From Phaeobacter sp. 22II1-1F12B (GTDB lineage Bacteria; Pseudomonadota; Alphaproteobacteria; Rhodobacterales; Rhodobacteraceae): a DNA stretch of 64,000 nucleotides. Below, piece after piece: positions 1 through 8,764 of this stretch. Every line of letters begins with the position of its first letter. Position 1 is the first letter of the stretch. Position numbers and translations under genes: made by a program. The notes beneath the pieces were generated by a model. That model was not told the origin of the DNA, ran no database searches, and saw nothing but the letters and a program-made list of their open reading frames with translations. The stretch is taken from NCBI RefSeq assembly GCF_002210165.1, contig NZ_AQQP01000004.1, positions 62,001 through 126,000 on the forward strand, written 5' to 3'.

Positions 1-710
1 ACGAACTGATGCTGCTGCCGGTCGACCACCCGGGTCAGGAGCAGAAGTCGCAGTGGCTGCAGGTGCGCCGTGAGCGTCCCGACAATGTGATCATGTGGGG
101 CTGGGGTGTCATGAACTCGGTCGCGATCCAGGAAGCGGTGAACATCCGGTTCCCGATGGAAAACTTCATCGGCATCTGGTGGTCTGGTTCCGAGAATGAT
201 GTGCTGCCTGCGGGCGCCGGTGCCGATGGCTACAAGGCGCTGACCTTCCACAACCTTGGCGACGATTACCCGCTTTATGACGATCTGAAGCAATATGTCG
301 TCGACGCGGGCAAGGCCGCAGGTGCGGGCGACCAGCTTGGCACGGCGTTGTATAACCGGGGGCTTTATGCCGCGATGCTGGCCGCCGAAGCCGCCAAGAC
401 CGCGCAGGAAATCCACGGCACCAAGGACATCACGCCCGCGATGATGCGCGACGGGATGGAAGCGCTGGTGATCGACGAAGCCAAGATGGAAGCACTGGGT
501 CTGCCGAACTTTGGTCCGGAATTCTCGGTTTCCTGTGAAAACCACGGTGGCGACGGCCGGGGCGCGGTAGCGCAATGGGATGCCGAAGCCGGTCAGTGGA
601 ACATGATCACCGACTATATCGACACCGATCAGGAAGTGATCGGCGCGCTGATCGAGGAAGATTCCTCGGCCTATGCGTCGGAAAACAACATCACACCCGG
701 GTGCGATTGA
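1..710 (+). CDS. Branched-chain amino acid-type ABC transporter substrate-binding protein (C-terminal part)
   Basis: This is the C-terminal part of a periplasmic binding protein; the reading frame is open at the left window edge, so the signal peptide and first lobe are missing. The visible 235 or so residues look like the LivK/Peripla_BP_6 family, with the typical aromatic IWWSGSEND segment and a helical region that closes the second lobe. It is followed after about 80 bases by a LivF-like ATPase and then by an acyl-CoA-ligase-like gene. This order is common in Rhodobacterales for transporters of aromatic or aliphatic acids rather than amino acids themselves. The substrate cannot be read from sequence. 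Family call is firm, substrate is unknown. Confidence 0.85.
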   Translation, partial: ELMLLPVDHPGQEQKSQWLQVRRERPDNVIMWGWGVMNSVAIQEAVNIRFPMENFIGIWWSGSENDVLPAGAGADGYKALTFHNLGDDYPLYDDLKQYVVDAGKAAGAGDQLGTALYNRGLYAAMLAAEAAKTAQEIHGTKDITPAMMRDGMEALVIDEAKMEALGLPNFGPEFSVSCENHGGDGRGAVAQWDAEAGQWNMITDYIDTDQEVIGALIEEDSSAYASENNITPGCD

Positions 711-788
711 TCTGACTGGTGCGGCGGCCGCGCGTCGCCGCACCTTTTTACCCCCGCGAGGGGCTTGGAATTTTGAGGATCTGTGAGA

Positions 789-1625
789 ATGCTCGATACG
801 GCGAATGCGCAAGAGACGCTTCAGGATACCCTGCTGGAGATCAACAATATCGAGGTGATCTACAACCACGTGATCCTCGTGTTGAAAGGCGTGAGCCTGA
901 AGGTGCCCAAGGGCGGCATCACGGCGCTGCTGGGCGGTAATGGCGCGGGCAAGACGACGACGCTCAAGGCGGTGTCGGGGCTGTTGGCGTCAGAGCGCGG
1001 CGAGGTTACCAAAGGGTCGATCCGTTACCGCGGCGAGCCGATGCAGCATGCGGACCCGGCGCAGATCGTGCGCAAGGGGGTGATCCAGGTGATGGAGGGT
1101 CGGCATTGTTTCGAGCACCTGACCATCGAGGAAAACCTGCTGACCGGATCCTATACCCGTAAGGACAGCAAGGCCGATCAGAATGCCTCGCTTGAAAAGG
1201 TTTACGCTTATTTTCCGCGTCTCAAGGAACGCCGCAAGAGCCAGGCGGGTTATACCTCGGGCGGGGAACAGCAGATGTGCGCCATCGGGCGGGCGATGAT
1301 GGCGAACCCCGAAACGATCCTGCTGGACGAGCCGAGCATGGGGTTGGCACCGCAGCTGGTCGAGGAAATCTTTGGCATCGTCAAGGACTTGAACGAGCAG
1401 GAAGGGGTGACGTTTCTTTTGGCAGAGCAGAACACGAATGTGGCACTGCGCTTTGCACATTACGGTTATATTCTGGAATCCGGTCGCGTAGTGATGGATG
1501 GTGCGGCCAAGGCCCTGCGCGAGAATCCGGACGTTAAGGAGTTTTACCTTGGCATGTCGGACGAAGGCCGCAAGTCGTTCCGCGACGTGCGATCCTATCG
1601 TAGACGCAAGAGATGGCTGAGCTGA
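789..1625 (+). CDS. LivF-like ABC transporter ATP-binding protein
   Basis: ATPase subunit of a branched-chain-amino-acid-type importer, 278 residues. A Walker A motif (GGNGAGKTTT) lies near residue 50, the ABC signature (SGGEQQ) near 160 and Walker B (ILLDEPSMGL) near 178. The start at 789 is preferred because GAGGA at 775-779 sits at normal distance; a GTG at 783 is also in frame but too close to it. LivF proteins are usually about 235 residues; this one has an N-terminal lead of about 15 residues and a short basic C-terminal tail. It lies between the binding protein and the ligase-like gene on the same strand, so it probably belongs to one operon whose permease genes lie upstream of the window. 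Confidence 0.92.
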   Translation: MLDTANAQETLQDTLLEINNIEVIYNHVILVLKGVSLKVPKGGITALLGGNGAGKTTTLKAVSGLLASERGEVTKGSIRYRGEPMQHADPAQIVRKGVIQVMEGRHCFEHLTIEENLLTGSYTRKDSKADQNASLEKVYAYFPRLKERRKSQAGYTSGGEQQMCAIGRAMMANPETILLDEPSMGLAPQLVEEIFGIVKDLNEQEGVTFLLAEQNTNVALRFAHYGYILESGRVVMDGAAKALRENPDVKEFYLGMSDEGRKSFRDVRSYRRRKRWLS

Positions 1626-1685
1626 GTTATGTCGAGTGACCCGGGGTCCGGGTCGTAACAGGTATTTTGACACGGAAGAGATGCC

Positions 1686-2903
1686 ATGACGGGGTATTAT
1701 GATACGCTTGAGACGCGGTCCAAGGATGAGCGCGCGGCGGATATCGGCGGCGCTTTGCAGGTACAGATCGGACAGGCGCAAAGCCTCCCCGGCTATGCCA
1801 AGACGCTGAAGGATGTCGATGCAAGCGAGATCACCTCGGTCAAGGCGCTGGCCAAGCTGCCGGTGCTGCGCAAGTCGGACCTGACCAAGGCACAGGCGAA
1901 GACGCCGCCGTTCGGCGGGTTCGCGATGCACGCGGTCAACAAGTACAGCCATATCTTTCAGTCGCCCGGCCCGATCTATGAGCCGGGGATGATCGGCAAG
2001 GACTGGTGGGGTTTTGGCCGGGCGCTTTATGCTGCCGGGATCGGCAAAAAGGACATCGTTCACAACTGTTTCGGCTATCACCTGACCCCGGCGGGCATGA
2101 TGTTCGAAAACGGGGCGCGGGCGGTCGGAGCGGCGGTGCTGCCCGCCGGGACCGGACAGACCGAGTTGCAGGTGACCGCAGCGCGGGACGTGGGCACGAC
2201 CGCCTATGCCGGGACGCCCGATTACCTGAAGGTGATCCTCGACAAGGCCGAGGAGATGGGCGTCAAGCTGAAGATCAGTAAGGCGGCGGTTGGCGGCGGA
2301 GCGCTGTTTCCGTCGTTGCGGCAGGAATACGCGGATCGCGGTATCCAATGTCTGCAATCTTATGCGACCGCCGATCTTGGCAACGTCGCCTATGAGAGCG
2401 AGGCGATGGAGGGGCTGATCGTCGATGAGCGCGTGATCGTCGAGATCGTGACGCCTGGCACGGGCAAGCCGGTCAAACCGGGTGAGGTGGGCGAGGTTGT
2501 CGTGACCACGCTGAACCCCGATTACCCGCTGATCCGTTTCGCCACCGGCGATCTGAGCGCGGTGATGCCGGGGGTTTCCCCCTGCGGGCGCACCAATATG
2601 CGCATCAAGGGCTGGATGGGCCGCGCCGATCAGACCACCAAGGTCAAAGGCATGTTCATCCGCCCCGAACAGGTCGCCGCGCTGGTTGCCAAACACGCCG
2701 AGGTCTCCAAGGCGCGGGTGATCGCCCGTCGCGTCGGGGAGATGGATACGCTTACGGTGCAGATCGAATCCACCGACAAGCGGACCAATTACGACGAATC
2801 CGTCGCCTCTGTGCTGAAAATGCGCGGCATCGTCGAAGTGGTCGCGCCGGGCAGCCTGCCGAACGACGGGCTGGTGATCGAGGATCAGCGGAAATACGAT
2901 TAG
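1686..2903 (+). CDS. Phenylacetate-CoA ligase (PaaK) family protein with atypical P-loop
   Basis: 405 residues resembling PaaK-type AMP-forming acyl-CoA ligases, which activate aromatic or other acids with ATP and CoA. The C-terminal half keeps recognisable family motifs: RFATGDLS near residue 285 and GRADQTTKVKGMFIRPEQV near 320, matching the hinge and C-terminal domain. However, where PaaK has the Ser/Thr/Gly-rich ATP-binding loop, this protein has QSPGPIYEPG near residue 97, and the usual YGxSE motif reads YATADLG. ATP use is therefore uncertain. GGAAGAG lies just upstream of the ATG. It is the last gene of the transporter operon, which suggests the imported acid is its substrate. Confidence 0.8.
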   Translation: MTGYYDTLETRSKDERAADIGGALQVQIGQAQSLPGYAKTLKDVDASEITSVKALAKLPVLRKSDLTKAQAKTPPFGGFAMHAVNKYSHIFQSPGPIYEPGMIGKDWWGFGRALYAAGIGKKDIVHNCFGYHLTPAGMMFENGARAVGAAVLPAGTGQTELQVTAARDVGTTAYAGTPDYLKVILDKAEEMGVKLKISKAAVGGGALFPSLRQEYADRGIQCLQSYATADLGNVAYESEAMEGLIVDERVIVEIVTPGTGKPVKPGEVGEVVVTTLNPDYPLIRFATGDLSAVMPGVSPCGRTNMRIKGWMGRADQTTKVKGMFIRPEQVAALVAKHAEVSKARVIARRVGEMDTLTVQIESTDKRTNYDESVASVLKMRGIVEVVAPGSLPNDGLVIEDQRKYD

Positions 2904-3051
2904 GGGCGATGCTGGGGGCGGCCCCTCTTGCGTTTGCTCTTTTCGGGCAGTTTTGGGGGACTTCTCGCCGGGTTGCGAGCGGTCGGCCTGAAGCCTTTAC
3001 TCGGTATTACCGGTGCAGGGCATAGGATTACTCGGCGCGCACCGACCAAGT

Positions 3052-3435
3052 TCAGAACATGCCATTCTCATTGGCGCTCGTTTCGGGAAGCACTTGCAGG
3101 ACATCCCAATGCTCGACGATCTTGCCGTTCTCATCGAGACGGAAGATATCGATGCCAGCGTACTCCAGTCCTTCGGGCCAGATCTGATGGCAGTGTAGAA
3201 TGACGTAATTGCCTTCGGCAAAGGCACGCTTGATTTCCACGCGTTTGCCCGGATACTCGGTCGCCATCTTTTCGAAATACGAAATGAATGCGTCTTTGCC
3301 GTCGCCCACATGCGGATTGTGTTGGATATAAACATCACCGGCGAAGGTCTCGATCGCCCGCCGTGGTTCGCATGCGTTGAACATCATCTCGTAGAATGCC
3401 TTTACGTTGCGCTTGTTCTCCTCAGGGTCCAGCAT
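3052..3435 (-). CDS. SnoaL-like / NTF2-fold protein
   Basis: 127 residues of the SnoaL-like polyketide cyclase family (cone-shaped NTF2 fold), with the typical pattern of an N-terminal helix (KAFYEMMFN), IQHNPHVGDGKDAF, and a C-terminal segment ending in DIFRLDENGKIVEHWDVLQ. The open frame runs further upstream, but the start at 3435 is chosen because AAAGGAG lies 7 bases before this ATG; an in-frame ATG at 3453 has no such site. Members of this fold include hydrolases, isomerases and non-catalytic proteins, so the reaction is unknown. It stands alone, convergent with the ligase-like gene and divergent from the sulfotransferase. Confidence 0.85.
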   Translation of the reverse strand: MLDPEENKRNVKAFYEMMFNACEPRRAIETFAGDVYIQHNPHVGDGKDAFISYFEKMATEYPGKRVEIKRAFAEGNYVILHCHQIWPEGLEYAGIDIFRLDENGKIVEHWDVLQVLPETSANENGMF

Positions 3436-3808
3436 CCAGAACTCCTTTTGCATGGCTTTCCCAAGCCGGTTCCTTTGGAAGGATAGCTTGAAAGAGGGTC
3501 TTGATGCAGGGAAAAGTCGGCGAGCGGGCCTTCCATTTGTAAAGCCTCCGTTACTGGCGAAGGTCGGCTTTATCCCCCAAATCGACTTCCTTAGGGACCC
3601 GAGTAATCCTTTGTGCCGGTTGCCTGACTTTCTCGCGGCGTCTTGCGAAATTCGCTCCATACACTGTCGTAGGCCTCATCTGACGCGCTCTGTTAATGCT
3701 GTCTGCGCGGATAGCCTCCGTAGTTCTCTGATCTGAGGCGCTGTTTCCTGTTGCCTTCCGGGGGCGCTGCGTTTCTCCTGATTGTGCCCCATGCAATCGA
3801 GGTCAGAT
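3436..3808. other. Divergent intergenic region
   Basis: 373 bases between two divergent genes. Open frames exist on both strands but lack ribosome sites and family features. It must hold the promoters for the SnoaL-like gene (leftward) and the sulfotransferase (rightward); I could not pick out convincing -35/-10 elements or a palindrome. Confidence 0.5.
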
Positions 3809-4696
3809 ATGACGCAGCGACAGCTTTACCTTGGTCCGCTTACCGATAATCGGCGCTGGGACAGGGTGGCGATCCGTGCGGATGACGTGATCGTGGTGAC
3901 TCCGCCGAAATGCGGCACTACGTGGATGCAGACGATCATTGCCCTGTTGTTTTCCGGCGATCCCGAGGTTGAGACAGAGCTGTCCATCCGGATGCCATGG
4001 GTCGATATCCGGCTGCGCGACCTTGAGGAAGTGGCGGAGCGGCTGGAGGGGATGACCCATCGGCGCAGCATGAAGAGCCATACGCCGATGGACGGGCTGC
4101 CGCTCGACGATCAAGCGCAGTATATCTGCGTGTTTCGCCATCCGCTCGACGCGCATCTGTCCAATCGCCGGCATATGCACAACATGCCGATCACCTTCTA
4201 TTCCCACTGGTTTCCCGAGGACGATCCGGACGGAATCGCCTTTCGCCGGTTTCTGGACGGCGGGCCGGAGGGGTTCGATATGGACGCGATGCCGCTTGCC
4301 CATATCCTGCGGCACTACAAGGCCGCTATCGCGCTGGCCGACCGACCCAATGTCACCCTGTTTCATTTTGCCGATATGGCGCGCGATCTGGAGGGGGTTT
4401 TTGCGAAGGTCTCCGATCTTTTGGACATATCGCATAATTCCGAGACCATGGCGCAGCTTGTCCGGGCGGCGACATTCGACAACATGAAGGCCAATGCCGA
4501 GCGGTTTGCCCCATCGGGCGGCAAAGGGTTCTTCAAATCGGACAGCGCGTTTTTTCACAGCGGCAGTAATGGCCAATGGGCGGGCATGCTGAGCGATGAT
4601 GAGATTGCGCGTTACGACGCGATGATGGCGGCAAGTCTCACGCCAGAGGAGCGGGCATGGCTGGAATATGGCTCGGCAGGCGTTCCGATGGGCTGA
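3809..4696 (+). CDS. Sulfotransferase family protein
   Basis: 295 residues of the PAPS-dependent sulfotransferase family, which moves a sulfuryl group from 3'-phosphoadenosine 5'-phosphosulfate to a hydroxyl or amine. The 5'-phosphosulfate loop is VTPPKCGTTWMQ near residue 30, and the 3'-phosphate site is YICVFRHPLDAHLSN near residue 108. The C-terminal part shows a GGKGFFKSD segment like the KGxxGxWK loop of cytosolic sulfotransferases. The start at 3809 has GAGG 8 bases upstream; an ATG at 3791 is an alternative. No signal peptide is seen, so it should be cytoplasmic. The acceptor is unknown and no PAPS synthesis genes are nearby. Confidence 0.88.
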   Translation: MTQRQLYLGPLTDNRRWDRVAIRADDVIVVTPPKCGTTWMQTIIALLFSGDPEVETELSIRMPWVDIRLRDLEEVAERLEGMTHRRSMKSHTPMDGLPLDDQAQYICVFRHPLDAHLSNRRHMHNMPITFYSHWFPEDDPDGIAFRRFLDGGPEGFDMDAMPLAHILRHYKAAIALADRPNVTLFHFADMARDLEGVFAKVSDLLDISHNSETMAQLVRAATFDNMKANAERFAPSGGKGFFKSDSAFFHSGSNGQWAGMLSDDEIARYDAMMAASLTPEERAWLEYGSAGVPMG

Positions 4697-4794
4697 GGCT
4701 GGGTGGTGATCGCCTCTGACCCTTGCCTAACCGGGGCTGTCTGCTACACGCTGTGCCTTGCTGAAATCGACACCACCTGAGCAAGGGGCCCTGT

Positions 4795-6465
4795 TTGAGC
4801 GATACGCGATCATATGCAGACCATGGTAGCCACCGCCGGCGAGAGACCGGGCCAAGACTGCTGGGCTGGGCGTCCTGCGTGGTGGCGGGGGCCTGCCTCT
4901 TGCCGATGCTGGCGGTGGCTCTGGCGGCGCTGACCGGGGGGACCGATACGGTTGCCCACTTGATCGATACGGTTCTGGGTCGCTATGCGCTGAACACGCT
5001 GGTGCTGGTGCTGCTGGTGGCGGTGGGGACCTTCTGCCTTGGGGTCGGATCGGCGTGGCTGGTGACGATGACGCGTTTTCCCGGCGTGCGGCTGTTCGAG
5101 GTCGCGCTGGTGCTGCCGCTGGCCTTTCCGGCCTATGTAATGGCCTATGCCTACACCTATCTGCTAGATCATCCGGGCATTGTGCAGTCGACCTTGCGGG
5201 ATGTGACCGGCTGGGGGCCGCGCGATTACTGGTTTCCCGAAATCCGGAGCATGGGCGGGGCGGCAACCATGCTGGTGCTGGTGCTTTACCCTTATGTCTA
5301 CCTGCTGGCGCGGGCGGCGTTCCTGCAACAAAGCTCGGCCGCGTTTCTGGCCGCGCGGACGCTGGGGCATTCGTCGCTTTCGGCGTTTCTGCGGGTCAGC
5401 CTGCCGATGGCGCGGCCCGCGATTGCAGGGGGCGTGCTGCTGGCGGTGATGGAGACTATCGCTGATTTTGGCACCGTGGCCTATTTCAGCGTGCAGACCT
5501 TTGCGACGGGCATCTATACCAGCTGGTTTTCCATGGCGGACCGGGCCGGGGCGGCGCAACTGGCGCTTTGCCTTTTGAGTTTCGCCCTGCTGCTGGCGCT
5601 GAGCGAGCGCATTCAGCGCGGGCGCGCGCGCTATCACCATGCGGGTAAAGCCCATGTGACCATGCCGCCCGAGGCGCTGGCGGGCTGGCGGGCCTTGGCG
5701 TCGGTGGTGATCTGCGCTTTTCCGGTGGTGTTCGGCTTTCTCGTGCCGACGGTGGCACTCTTTGCGATGGGGATCGATTCCGAGCAGGATCTGCTGTCGC
5801 GGCGCTATATCGGGTTCATCTCGAACTCGCTGACGCTGGCGAGCGTGGCGGCAGCGGTGACCGTGGGCGCGGCGGTGATCGTCGGGTTCTATCAGCGGCT
5901 GCGGCCGGGCAAGATATCCTCGGTCGCCGGGTATATCGCGCGGTTGGGCTATGCGGTGCCGGGTGGCGTGATCGCGGTTGGGCTGATGGTGCCCTTTGCC
6001 GCGTTCGACAATGCGCTGGATGCCTGGATGCGGGCGCGGTTCGATTATTCGACCGGGTTGCTGGTGACAGGGTCGATCTGGCTGCTGGTCGGGGCCTACA
6101 TGGTGCGGTTCCTCGCGGCGGCGCTAGGGGCCTATGAGGGCGGGCAGAGCACGGTGCATGTGAACATGGACGCGGCGGCGCGGTCGCTGGGGCAGACGCC
6201 GATGGGCACGCTCCGCCGGGTGCATTTGCCGATCCTGACACCGAGCCTGCTGACGGCGCTGCTGATCGTTTTCGTCGATGTGATGAAGGAATTGCCCGCG
6301 ACGCTGATTATGCGGCCGTTCAACTATGACACGCTGGCGGTGCAGGCCTATCGGCTGGCCAGCGACGAGCGGCTGGAGGGTGCCGCGGTGCCGTCGCTGG
6401 TGATCGTCGCGATGGGATTGCTGCCGGTGATCCTGATCTGCCGTCAGGTGGGGCGGCGGCGGTAG
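4795..6465 (+). CDS. Ferric iron ABC transporter permease (FbpB/SfuB type)
   Basis: 556-residue inner-membrane permease with two fused BPD_transp_1 domains, about 12 membrane segments in total, as in FbpB, AfuB and SfuB of periplasmic Fe3+ importers. Each half has an EAA-like loop, for example near ARTLGHSSLSAFLRVSLPM in the first and ARSLGQTPMGTLRRVHLP in the second. The start codon is TTG at 4795, with AAGGGG just upstream. The matching binding protein gene is at 8765-9775 on the other strand; no ATPase gene of this system is in the window, so it must lie elsewhere or be shared. Confidence 0.9.
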   Translation: MSDTRSYADHGSHRRRETGPRLLGWASCVVAGACLLPMLAVALAALTGGTDTVAHLIDTVLGRYALNTLVLVLLVAVGTFCLGVGSAWLVTMTRFPGVRLFEVALVLPLAFPAYVMAYAYTYLLDHPGIVQSTLRDVTGWGPRDYWFPEIRSMGGAATMLVLVLYPYVYLLARAAFLQQSSAAFLAARTLGHSSLSAFLRVSLPMARPAIAGGVLLAVMETIADFGTVAYFSVQTFATGIYTSWFSMADRAGAAQLALCLLSFALLLALSERIQRGRARYHHAGKAHVTMPPEALAGWRALASVVICAFPVVFGFLVPTVALFAMGIDSEQDLLSRRYIGFISNSLTLASVAAAVTVGAAVIVGFYQRLRPGKISSVAGYIARLGYAVPGGVIAVGLMVPFAAFDNALDAWMRARFDYSTGLLVTGSIWLLVGAYMVRFLAAALGAYEGGQSTVHVNMDAAARSLGQTPMGTLRRVHLPILTPSLLTALLIVFVDVMKELPATLIMRPFNYDTLAVQAYRLASDERLEGAAVPSLVIVAMGLLPVILICRQVGRRR

Positions 6466-6715
6466 TTGCTCTATTGCAGGGCTGCAAGACCCTTCAGTGT
6501 AGGGGCGCGCACGAGCCTGGGTGGGCGCTTGATGCCATCCGTTTAGCAGGACCGGTTTGCAATCAAGTATGTCGGTGTGCAGGTCGTAACGCTGCAAAGG
6601 CGCCCTCCCGGGGGGAGGGTCGGGCGCGGCCCGGGCTTGCAGCCCGCGCCAAAGGGAGCTTGTTGACAGGTAGGAGAGCTGCTTCAGCCGTAGGGGGAAC
6701 GGTCAGCGAAATCCC

Positions 6716-7582
6716 TCAGACCGTCGCGCCCTGCCACCAATCCTCGATCTCCGCCGCCTTGATCCGGCTGGCGAGGCCGAGGCCGACGAGGTTGGTCCGC
6801 TCGGCCTTGGTGCGTTTTGCCTCGACATGCTGGCCGGTGACATGAATGCGGTAGGCGCCGTCGTCGGTCAGCACTGTGCCCTTGAGCCGGTAGAGACCCT
6901 CGGGCCGGGCGGCGAGGCGGTCGCCCATCTCGGCGCGGCTGATCGGGGTGTCGCTGTCGTGGTGCCAAGCCGCATAGGCCGGGTGCGGCGCGGGGCGTGG
7001 GCTGCGCGGCAGGGGCACCATGTCAAACAGCAACGGTGCGAGCGGTACGTCGCCGAGTGGCGCGGGGTTGCGCGCGCCGAGGTCTTTTAGACGGGCGATC
7101 AATTCGGGTTTGGCGCTGTCGGTTTTGGTGATCAGCGTGAGGTCCCCGGCGGCGATCTGCTGGGCGATTTGGGGGGCGAGTTCCGGGTCGGCAAGCTGGG
7201 CGTCGATGTTCAGCGCATCGACCAGGGTGAGGATGCCGCCATAGCCGATTTCGGGCTCGGCAATCGCGGCGGCGGCGATGGCGGCGGGATCGGCGATGCC
7301 GCTGGCCTCGACGATCAGGTGGTCGGGTCGCGGGTCGCGGTCGAGCGCCGCGTTCAGGGCCATGAAGAGATCGGCCTCCATTGAACAGCAGACGCAGCCG
7401 TTGGTGAGCGCGATGGTCTGGTCGGTTGCCTCGGCAATCAGCGCGGCGTCGATATTCACCGAGCCGAAATCGTTGACGATCACCATCAGGTTCAGCCCGT
7501 GGTCCTCGGCCAGAAGCCGGTTGATCAGGGTGGTCTTTCCCGCGCCAAGATAGCCGCTGAGAATGGTAAGGGGGAGACGCAT
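6716..7582 (-). CDS. CobW/G3E family GTP-binding metal chaperone
   Basis: 288-residue G3E-family GTPase (COG0523, which includes CobW, YeiR, ZigA). Walker A is GYLGAGKTT near residue 10, the conserved metal-binding CxCC motif appears as NGCVCCSM near residue 62, and the base-recognition motif reads TKTD rather than NKxD near residue 153. A short CobW C-terminal domain follows (FDMV...GLYRLKGTVLTD). Family members deliver zinc, cobalt or other metals to target enzymes. No His-rich stretch is present. It lies between the two iron-transport genes, so a role in metal homeostasis is plausible, but the metal cannot be told from sequence. Confidence 0.88.
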   Translation of the reverse strand: MRLPLTILSGYLGAGKTTLINRLLAEDHGLNLMVIVNDFGSVNIDAALIAEATDQTIALTNGCVCCSMEADLFMALNAALDRDPRPDHLIVEASGIADPAAIAAAAIAEPEIGYGGILTLVDALNIDAQLADPELAPQIAQQIAAGDLTLITKTDSAKPELIARLKDLGARNPAPLGDVPLAPLLFDMVPLPRSPRPAPHPAYAAWHHDSDTPISRAEMGDRLAARPEGLYRLKGTVLTDDGAYRIHVTGQHVEAKRTKAERTNLVGLGLASRIKAAEIEDWWQGATV

Positions 7583-7648
7583 GCGAAGTCCGTTATCTAG
7601 GTGCCGGAGGTGCTTGTGCCGGGAAAGCGGCGGCTTCGCAATGGGGGC

Positions 7649-8536
7649 TTAGGTATCGGCCGCGAGGATCGACATGTCGTGGGCGACAAAGCCGATGGTG
7701 CAGGAATCGTCCACCATGCCATGCGCGCCGAGCATGATCGTCCCAGCCCCGTTCAGCATGGTCGAACGGCGGTGGACGGACATTTCACCGCCATCGGCGC
7801 CCTTGACGATGCTGCCGGCCGAGCTGTGATCGGCGTATTCAAGCTGCCACTGGCGGATCGAGATTTCGCCGTGGCGCCGGGACACCCAGGCGCAGTCGAC
7901 GACGATATCGCATTCCGAAGAGCGCCCGATGGTGAGCTTTTCGCCTTCGTTGATCTGCCAGGTTTGCCCGCCATAGGTGAGTTCGACCAGTTCGGTGCGG
8001 CTGGGGCGTTCCATCTGGCGCTTGGCGAAGACCATCGTCGTCGCGGCCATGGAAGAGACCGACGCTGCGAAGACCTGTGTGGGTTCTTCCTTGCCCTTGA
8101 GGTGCAGATCGCCGATCGGAAGAACGCGGGCGCGGTTATCGTCGCTGAGGCCCTCGATGCAATTGGCGCCGACGAGCACTTCGCTTGGCTTGGCGAGCGA
8201 GGCGAGCCGGGCGGCGGTGTTCACGGCGCTGCCGTATAGCCCCGCGTCCTGTCGCAGAACCTCGCCAAAATAGATGCCCGCGTGGACCGACATGCCGAGA
8301 TGCCATTCCTCGTTGATCATTGCCCATGCAGCGTTGAAGGCGTTTTCCGACGTGGGAAAAAAGCTGATCGTGTCGTCGCCCTTGGATTTGACGCAGATGC
8401 CGTCGTTGTTGGAAATCAACTCGCGCATGCGTTCGAGGACGGGCAGCATGTAGCCGAGCGCGGTCTCATTATCCTCGCGCTCGTAAATCTGAGTGCTGCC
8501 GGTGATGTCCGAAATCAGAACGCAGGCGAGCGGCAT
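7649..8536 (-). CDS. Class III adenylate/guanylate cyclase with C-terminal FHA domain
   Basis: 295 residues. The N-terminal two thirds is a class III nucleotidyl cyclase: the first metal Asp is in LISDITGST (residue 10), the second in KSKGDDTISFF, and transition-state residues in GSAVNTAARL. The C-terminal part is a forkhead-associated domain with IGRSSECDIVV and SRRHGEIS, the classic phosphothreonine-binding signature GR...S..H. The protein has no membrane segment. The order cyclase-FHA suggests cAMP synthesis controlled by binding a Thr-phosphorylated partner. No kinase gene is visible nearby. Start ATG at 8536 is the first in the frame. Confidence 0.9.
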   Translation of the reverse strand: MPLACVLISDITGSTQIYEREDNETALGYMLPVLERMRELISNNDGICVKSKGDDTISFFPTSENAFNAAWAMINEEWHLGMSVHAGIYFGEVLRQDAGLYGSAVNTAARLASLAKPSEVLVGANCIEGLSDDNRARVLPIGDLHLKGKEEPTQVFAASVSSMAATTMVFAKRQMERPSRTELVELTYGGQTWQINEGEKLTIGRSSECDIVVDCAWVSRRHGEISIRQWQLEYADHSSAGSIVKGADGGEMSVHRRSTMLNGAGTIMLGAHGMVDDSCTIGFVAHDMSILAADT

Positions 8537-8710
8537 CGTTTCAATTCATCCAGTCTGTGCAGGTCGTCAAAGTTGAAGTGGCGGGCGTCGGGGCGGCAAT
8601 ACGGCCCGTTAACTGCTAACGCGCGGACATGTTATGCGAAAAATTGACCTGAGGTAAAAGAAAATCGCGCCCGGACGGGGTGTTGTATCGGTAGCGGGGG
8701 CGCATCGCAG

Positions 8711-8741
8711 AAAAATGACGCGAACCTTGCGGTCCGCGTCA
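8711..8741 (-). terminator. Rho-independent terminator of the iron-binding protein gene
   Basis: On the minus strand a TGACGCG arm, one wobble pair, ACC, a GCAA tetraloop and the matching arm form an 11-pair stem followed by TTTTT. It lies about 25 bases past the stop of the iron-binding protein gene. Confidence 0.9.
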
Positions 8742-8764
8742 CCTGTTGTGTTGAGGGGCGTGGC

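Noticed and set aside
990-2696. 568-codon open frame on the minus strand
   Set aside because: It is antisense to the LivF-like ATPase and the ligase-like gene, both with clear families and ribosome sites; long antisense frames are common in high-GC DNA.
6466-6715. GC-rich inverted sequence between the iron permease and the CobW gene
   Set aside because: Possible stems around 6600-6650 are imperfect and have no T-run, so no terminator or RNA call is made.
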